Shown here: piece after piece, positions 47,210-52,015 of the stretch
How positions within the stretch are numbered: the first letter of the stretch is position 1
Layout: each line of letters starts with the position of its first letter
Assembly: GCA_903789415.1 (NCBI GenBank)
Contig: CAIFEG010000005.1
Location: 35,314-87,328, forward strand
Direction of reading: 5' to 3'
Source: an uncultured Eggerthellaceae bacterium
GTDB taxonomy: Bacteria; Actinomycetota; Coriobacteriia; Coriobacteriales; Eggerthellaceae
DNA: 52,015 bases
The notes under the pieces: generated by a model
Told to the model about the DNA's origin: nothing
The model's database searches: none
Seen by the model: only the letters and a program-made list of their open reading frames with translations
Position numbers and translations under genes: made by a program

Positions 47210-49810
47210 TTGATTCCAAATTCTATACATGCTTTTCAAAACCCCGTCAGACGGCGACCGAGTGTACGACGTTCGATAGAGAACAACAGGGCAAAACTGC
47301 ACACTGACGATGCAAGTGCGGAAACGCACCCGCAAGCAGGTGGCGACCATACGGAAGCGAAACAGCAAGCAGACGACGGAAGCACAAGCCAATCGACAAG
47401 CAGCACTCATAAACGTTATGTAGATTCACTCGATGGACTCAGGTCAATCTGCGCCCTCGGCGTCGTTTTCTATCACATGAACCTCACGTGGTGCGAAGGC
47501 GGTCTGCTCGGAGTCACCGTTCTTTTTGTGCTTTCGGGCTACCTTGCTATGGGCGGGCTACTTAAAGAGTTCCAGCAGACCAGACGCATCTCTTGTGGCC
47601 ATTATTATCTAAAACGCATCAAGCGTCTTCTGCCAACGGCAATCGCCTACGTGGTGATCACTCTAGCTCTTTGCACGATTTTCAATCATCAACTACTGAC
47701 GAAGATGCGTCCCGACATCATCCCAGGCCTTCTGATGTTTATCAACCGGTCAAAAATCATTACGCAACAGTCCTATTTCGCCGCTGCGGGAGCTCCTTCG
47801 CCGATGACGCACTTCTGGTCGCTGGCGATTGAATTCCAGTTCTATCTCGCCTGGCCTCCGATTCTCTATCTGTGCCTGAGACATCGGGTCAAGAAAAAGA
47901 ACCTGATACGTGGGCTCGCAGTCGCGACGCTCGCCTCCGCCCTCATCATGGCACTGCTCTACGTTCCTGAAGCCGACCCGTCCCGTGCCTACTACGGAAC
48001 CGATGCCCGCGCACAGTCCTTGCTGCTCGGTTGCCTGCTTGCGCTCGTCTTCCCTTTCAATAGCTGGAGCAATACGCGCGCTCAGGATCTACCGATCAAA
48101 CGACGCATAGGTACGGAACTTTCTGCAAGCTTGGGCACCATCGCGCTCGTGGTTTTGATGGTTACAACGAACGGCTACTCTGCGTTCTCTTACTGGGGCG
48201 GCACGCTTCTCGTATCAGTGATTGCTGCGGTGGCGATCGCAGGGCTTATTCCCCAGGGCACAATCATGGCTCGCATTCTTTCGGTAAAGCCGCTCACATG
48301 GATTGGAAAACGTAGCTTCGGTATCTATATTTGGCACTATATCATCGTTGAGCTTCTGACGCCTCGAGCGAGCGTCAACCAGCCATGGTACTTGATTGTG
48401 TTCGAACTTGCCCTTACGTTCGCAGCCGCAGAGCTGAGCTATCGCCTGATTGAAGAGCCTTTCCGCAGAAATTCAATCGGTGCGGTCTTCAAGCGTGCAT
48501 TTGTGAAGGGTGGAAACGAGATCGAAAGAAGCTTCGAAAAAGCAAACACTCGTGGCTTCGAAAGAGTGCATTCAAGAAGCTTCGAAAAGAATGGGTCCTC
48601 CGAACAGAGCGAACGTATACGCTTACACGATTCTCAAACCAGTATGCCGCAACGCATCGCACTCGCCGCACGTCGCAGTTCGGTACGCTTCCCCACCACC
48701 ATCGTCACGAGCGTGGTTGTCCTCATCGCTATTATCGGACTTGTGGCGATTCCTCCCGAAGCACCGGTTGGAGAAGGCAGTGATAAGCAGCAGGTCGTGA
48801 GCGCCGCGGCCTTGAAAAAACCGCTGACCGATGGAGTCTACGATGTGATTGTCATCGGCGATTCGGTGGCCTTGGGCGCATCCGATCAACTCAACGCTGC
48901 ATTTCCTCACGGAATGGTCGACTGCGCCGTTGGTAGACAAGCAGGAGATGCCCTCGCGGTCTATCAGGGCTATGCGGATCAAGGAGCAGTTGGAAACACC
49001 GTGATCTTCTCTATCGGCACCAATGGTGCTCTTGATCAAGAGGGCCTCCAGCAAATCTATGATGCGGTGGGACCTGACAAGTCAATCTGGTTTATCAACG
49101 ATCGTGCACCCCGTTCATGGTGTGCCGCAAACAATCAGCTTTTGTCCGACTTTGCCGCGAACCACGAAAACGTTGGCGTTATCGACTGGTACGGAGATTC
49201 CGAAGGACACAATGACTGGTTCTGGGACGATGGAATCCATCTGCGCCCAGAGGCCACCCAGCAATTCGCCGATCTGGTAGTGAGCACCACAGGCTACGAA
49301 GTGCCAACCGAGGAAAACACCAATTATCAGGTAATTTTCTTGGGAGATAGCGTAAGTATTAATGCCGCTGATTCACTTTCTCAGGCATGGCCCTACGGCT
49401 TGATTGACTGTGCCGCCGGCAGAGACCCCGAAGCGGTCAGACAAGTCTGGCAGAATTACGTTGATGCGGGAACCACCGGCAGACGTGTGGTTATTGCGCT
49501 GCCGTCTGACGTTCCGCTTTCTCAAGATCGGGTGGATCTGCTGCTCGACACGATCGGCAGCGATGTTGAGGTTTGGCTCGTCAATGCCAATGAGAGCAGT
49601 AGCTTTACCGTTGCGAACAACCAGATGCTCTCTGATGCTGCAGCCGTGCGAAGCAACGTTCATGTCATCGACTGGAATGAAGCGTCGGCGGGACATCCTG
49701 AATATCTGACCGATGACGGAAAGAGCCTCACCGATGCAGGAGTCCAGGTTTACAGCAAGCTCATCGTCGATTCTGTAGGAAACATAGAATCAGATAACGC
49801 AAGCAGCTAG
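47210..49810 (+). CDS. OatA-like membrane acyltransferase with two SGNH domains
   Basis: The 866-residue protein starts at TTG 47210 behind GGAGGG. A polar region of ~65 residues comes first. Then an acyltransferase-3 domain (YVDSLDGLRSICALGVVFYH, FFVLSGY-like VLFVLSGYL, KRIKRLLP, FWSLAIEFQFYLAWPPILY, GKRSFGIYIWHY) of about ten helices. A linker contains three copies of an eight-residue unit (SFEKANTR, GFERVHSR, SFEKNG). One more membrane helix (IVTSVVVLIAIIGLVAIPP) follows, then a first SGNH domain (IVIGDSVALGA, IGTNG, DDGIHLRPEA) and a second (FLGDSVSINAAD) whose final motif reads DDGKSLTDAG, without the catalytic His. O-acetylation of peptidoglycan or a surface glycan is likely. Confidence 0.9.
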   Translation: MIPNSIHAFQNPVRRRPSVRRSIENNRAKLHTDDASAETHPQAGGDHTEAKQQADDGSTSQSTSSTHKRYVDSLDGLRSICALGVVFYHMNLTWCEGGLLGVTVLFVLSGYLAMGGLLKEFQQTRRISCGHYYLKRIKRLLPTAIAYVVITLALCTIFNHQLLTKMRPDIIPGLLMFINRSKIITQQSYFAAAGAPSPMTHFWSLAIEFQFYLAWPPILYLCLRHRVKKKNLIRGLAVATLASALIMALLYVPEADPSRAYYGTDARAQSLLLGCLLALVFPFNSWSNTRAQDLPIKRRIGTELSASLGTIALVVLMVTTNGYSAFSYWGGTLLVSVIAAVAIAGLIPQGTIMARILSVKPLTWIGKRSFGIYIWHYIIVELLTPRASVNQPWYLIVFELALTFAAAELSYRLIEEPFRRNSIGAVFKRAFVKGGNEIERSFEKANTRGFERVHSRSFEKNGSSEQSERIRLHDSQTSMPQRIALAARRSSVRFPTTIVTSVVVLIAIIGLVAIPPEAPVGEGSDKQQVVSAAALKKPLTDGVYDVIVIGDSVALGASDQLNAAFPHGMVDCAVGRQAGDALAVYQGYADQGAVGNTVIFSIGTNGALDQEGLQQIYDAVGPDKSIWFINDRAPRSWCAANNQLLSDFAANHENVGVIDWYGDSEGHNDWFWDDGIHLRPEATQQFADLVVSTTGYEVPTEENTNYQVIFLGDSVSINAADSLSQAWPYGLIDCAAGRDPEAVRQVWQNYVDAGTTGRRVVIALPSDVPLSQDRVDLLLDTIGSDVEVWLVNANESSSFTVANNQMLSDAAAVRSNVHVIDWNEASAGHPEYLTDDGKSLTDAGVQVYSKLIVDSVGNIESDNASS

Positions 49811-49845
49811 GATGTGCGGTTAGAATCTAGCCACTGCATTTTTCT
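49808..49845 (+). terminator. Weak terminator after the acyltransferase
   Basis: GGTTAG-aat-CTAGCC forms a 6-bp stem with a G-T pair, and TTTTT follows 7 bases later. It lies between the converging acyltransferase and MFS genes. The stem-to-T distance is long, so efficiency is doubtful. Confidence 0.4.
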
Positions 49846-49864
49846 GGCATCGTTTTTGGCTTTC

Positions 49865-51265
49865 TCAATTTGTGTGTTTGTGGCCAATGAATATACCCAA
49901 CATACAGATAAGTGCGATCACGGAGAGTCCTAGCAGTACTCCTAAAGCAGATTGCGTGCCAAAAAGCGTGCCCGCGACAAGGTCCGCATTTATCTCTTGT
50001 GCGCTATTCACCACGCTCGTAGCAACTGCCGTTCCCAATGCGCCACCAAGTTGCTGGAAAGTCTGAAATACGGCGTTGCCATCGGTTTTCGAGTCGTTCG
50101 GCAGATATGACAGTCCGTTCGTCATGCTGTTCGCCATTGAAAATCCCTGAGAGATAGGAATGAGCACATACACCAGCGCAATCAGCCATGCGCGGTCGCC
50201 GAAACCGAATACCCAGAAATACAGCATCGCTACAAGCTGGACGATGGCTCCAAATAGCAATGGTCGCTTTGAGCCCATCCGATCCAAAATGCGACCACCC
50301 AAAGGGGCCAAAATAGCGCCGACAATGCAGCCGGGAACCAACAGGCAGCCGGCATCGAACTCAGAAAGGTTGAGAACTACCTGGCCGTAATACGGTATTA
50401 GGTACCCGAGCGCGAGCACGATCATCTGCATCAGCACAACGTAGAAGCTGCTCAAGGTAAACTTCCGTGTGCGGAATATACCAATATGGATAAGCGGCTG
50501 CGATGATTTTTCGGACAGAAAGCAGAACGCAATCAAACAAACTATGCAGGCGGCAAGCAGACCGAGCACCTGAATACTGGCCCATCCCGCCGTACTTGCC
50601 GAAGACATTGCAAAAACTAAGCAGAAGAACGAAGCGGATAACAAAAGAAACTGAGGCACATCAAAATGTGTTCTTGTAATTGCTGATGATTGGCGAATCG
50701 CCCAGACGCCTAAGATGAATGCAAGAATCAGAAATGGCAGCAGCACGATGAAAATCATTCGCCATCCCCATATACCTATGACAAAACCGCCGAACGATGG
50801 ACCGACTGCAGGAGCTATGGCCGTGATCAGCGTCCCAAGTCCCATCATGAAGCCGATGCGTTTAAGGGGTGCCTGCTCAATAATGATATTGAACATCAAT
50901 GGCAGCGCCACACCGGTTCCAATGGCCTGCACCACCCGGCCCACAATAATGAAGCTAAATTCCGGTGCCGCTGCACAAATAACCGTGCCTGCGATAAAGA
51001 GGCAGATCGCAACGATGAACAGGGATTTCATGCGGAATCTTCGCTTAAGGAACGCGGAGATCGGAACGATACAAGTGAGTACCAGAAGGTATGCCGTAGT
51101 TACCCATTGAACCGTGGCGGTATCGATTGAAAACTCGCGCATCAGAGCAGGAAACGCCACATTCATGGCTGTCTCCACCACCACGCCGGCAAATGACATA
51201 ATTCCACAAGCCAAGATTGATGCTACGAGTTTCGTATCAAGAACGCGTTCGTTGTCGTCTAACAA
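49865..51265 (-). CDS. MFS transporter of the DHA2 (EmrB/QacA) family
   Basis: About 466 residues with 14 hydrophobic segments. A TTG at 51265 is preferred: AAAGGA lies five bases upstream and the next residues (LDDNERVLDTKLVASILACG) match the family start. A longer frame to 51424 adds 53 residues without a ribosome binding site. Motifs: WVTTAYLLVL, motif A-like FLKRRFRMKSLF, the antiporter motif LGTLITAIAPAVGPSFGGFV, and motif GGRILDRMGSKRPLL in the second half. DHA2 members expel drugs or other organic compounds by proton antiport. No regulator adjoins it, and the substrate is unknown. Confidence 0.9.
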   Translation of the reverse strand: MLDDNERVLDTKLVASILACGIMSFAGVVVETAMNVAFPALMREFSIDTATVQWVTTAYLLVLTCIVPISAFLKRRFRMKSLFIVAICLFIAGTVICAAAPEFSFIIVGRVVQAIGTGVALPLMFNIIIEQAPLKRIGFMMGLGTLITAIAPAVGPSFGGFVIGIWGWRMIFIVLLPFLILAFILGVWAIRQSSAITRTHFDVPQFLLLSASFFCLVFAMSSASTAGWASIQVLGLLAACIVCLIAFCFLSEKSSQPLIHIGIFRTRKFTLSSFYVVLMQMIVLALGYLIPYYGQVVLNLSEFDAGCLLVPGCIVGAILAPLGGRILDRMGSKRPLLFGAIVQLVAMLYFWVFGFGDRAWLIALVYVLIPISQGFSMANSMTNGLSYLPNDSKTDGNAVFQTFQQLGGALGTAVATSVVNSAQEINADLVAGTLFGTQSALGVLLGLSVIALICMLGIFIGHKHTN

Positions 51266-51433
51266 CAATTTCCTTTCTTTTGCTTTCAGAGTTTCCTTAT
51301 GAGTTTCCCTACGAAATAGATCTTGCCCATGCAGACCAAACCGCTTGCATGCAAGGTTAAGTAATTTTGGTATTACGTCAAAGACAAGTGTATATATCGG
51401 TTGCATAACCAATACGGTCTTCACAAGGAATAT

Positions 51434-51478
51434 AAAGGAGCAGAGCTTAAAGGAGCAGAGCTTAAAGGAGCAGAGCTT
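51434..51478. repeat. Three perfect tandem copies of a 15-bp unit
   Basis: aaaggagcagagctt is repeated exactly three times (51434-51448, 51449-51463, 51464-51478). The length is a multiple of three, and each unit includes AAAGGAG. It lies in the leader of the MFS gene and upstream of the plus-strand gene at 51661. Copy number may vary between strains. The rest of the 51266-51660 gap shows no gene. Confidence 0.8.
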
Positions 51479-51660
51479 TGCTGAATGAGATCGTAATTCG
51501 GGAATATCAAGGTAATCTCTTTACAATAGAAATGATCCATTACATCCTTTTCTGGAGTCGTACTGAGGAGGGTATCCGTGAAAAGGGTGTCCCCAAATCG
51601 GTAAAATTTGCCAAAAATGTTTATACAGGGGACGTGGCACATAAGCGTAAGGAGGATGAC

Positions 51661-52015
51661 ATGAACGTAGGGTTTATCGGCCTTGGCATTATGGGCAAAC
51701 CCATGGCGAAGAATATCATGAAGGCAGGTTATGACCTGGTAGTCAATACGCACAAGCAGGCAACGATTGACGAGTTCGTAAAGCTGGGTGCAGAAGGTGC
51801 CAAAAATGGTGCCGAGGTCGCTAGCAAGGCGAGCGTGATCATCACAATGCTTCCGAATTCACCCCAGGTGCGCGAAGTGTGCCTTGGAGAGGGCGGAGTC
51901 ATCGAGACGGGCACTGAACATACTGTCGTTATCGATATGTCTTCGATTGACCCCACGGAATCAAGAGCCATCGCTGCGGAGCTTGGGAAGAAAGACATCG
52001 AAATGCTTGACTGCC
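51661..52015 (+). CDS. 3-hydroxyisobutyrate dehydrogenase family oxidoreductase, N-terminal part (cut by window edge)
   Basis: The first 118 codons of an NAD(P)-dependent beta-hydroxyacid dehydrogenase: MNVGFIGLGIMGKPMAKNIM with the GxGxxG Rossmann loop and the family GxMGxxMxxN pattern, ITMLPNSPQVREVC, and VVIDMSSIDPTESRAIAAEL just before the edge. TAAGGAGGATG is a strong ribosome binding site. The group includes tartronate semialdehyde reductase (GarR), 3-hydroxyisobutyrate dehydrogenase and succinic semialdehyde reductases; the missing part decides the substrate. Confidence 0.92.
   Translation, partial: MNVGFIGLGIMGKPMAKNIMKAGYDLVVNTHKQATIDEFVKLGAEGAKNGAEVASKASVIITMLPNSPQVREVCLGEGGVIETGTEHTVVIDMSSIDPTESRAIAAELGKKDIEMLDC

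Noticed and set aside
1-52015. tRNA, rRNA or CRISPR features
   Set aside because: Reading through the gaps I found no cloverleaf with a T-loop GTTCRANYC, no rRNA-like stretch, and no regularly spaced repeats of CRISPR type; a tRNAscan or CRISPR search would settle it.

Overview
The window looks like a chromosome segment of a moderate-GC, probably anaerobic Gram-positive bacterium, most likely an actinobacterium of the Coriobacteriia. This is an inference from the FeoA-FeoB fusion behind a DtxR/IdeR-like box, frequent GTG/TTG starts, an AroF-chorismate mutase pair beside guaA, and many old-yellow-enzyme, aldo/keto reductase and flavodoxin genes. No rRNA, tRNA or CRISPR array was found, and the genus cannot be named from sequence alone.

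Layout. (1) 1-3466: housekeeping block with a pcrA/uvrD helicase start (cut by the left edge), DAHP synthase and chorismate mutase on the minus strand, and guaA on the plus strand. (2) 3467-~24600: an accessory region at the 3' end of guaA. A 14-bp copy of the guaA terminus (encoding the final I-E-W-E-stop) recurs at 7921 and 14001, each inside a gapless 145-bp repeat, and a shorter 10-bp version lies at 24590. These marks divide the region into three units. Unit A has a DsbA-like protein, MIF-type tautomerase, hydrolase, old yellow enzyme and HxlR regulator. Unit B has a broken hydrolase, a large two-part protein, a dead LysR gene, two flavodoxins, an NTF2-like protein and an NAD(P)-binding reductase. 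Unit C has four aldo/keto reductases plus a fragment, two homologous esterases in opposite orientation, two other hydrolases and two LysR regulators. No integrase, transposase or conjugation gene is visible. The region reads as stacked cargo at a guaA attachment site, dominated by soluble redox and hydrolytic enzymes.

(3) ~24600-34700: mixed accessory and metabolic genes: a DUF1847 protein, a SUKH/SMI1 immunity-like gene with an unknown neighbour, a CoA-disulfide reductase with a rhodanese domain, a nitrilase, a decayed DUF4160/DUF2442 pair behind a palindromic operator, a uracil permease, an MBL-fold hydrolase fused upstream to an aldo/keto reductase scrap, and a flavin-binding PPOX-like protein. 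(4) 34800-46200: a probable iron/metal uptake block: FeoAB fusion, a MarR-type regulator with a poly-histidine tail, a two-gene ABC transporter with its AraC regulator, and a divergent ECF transporter (S, T and double ATPase). (5) 46176-52015: a MarR-SMR efflux pair, an OatA-like acyltransferase with two SGNH domains, a DHA2-type MFS exporter, and the start of a 3-hydroxyisobutyrate-dehydrogenase family gene cut by the right edge.

Several genes (hydrolase at 8025, DUF2442 at 30875, aldo/keto scrap at 33997) are each broken by what looks like loss of one base in a homopolymer run, so real decay and sequencing error must be told apart.
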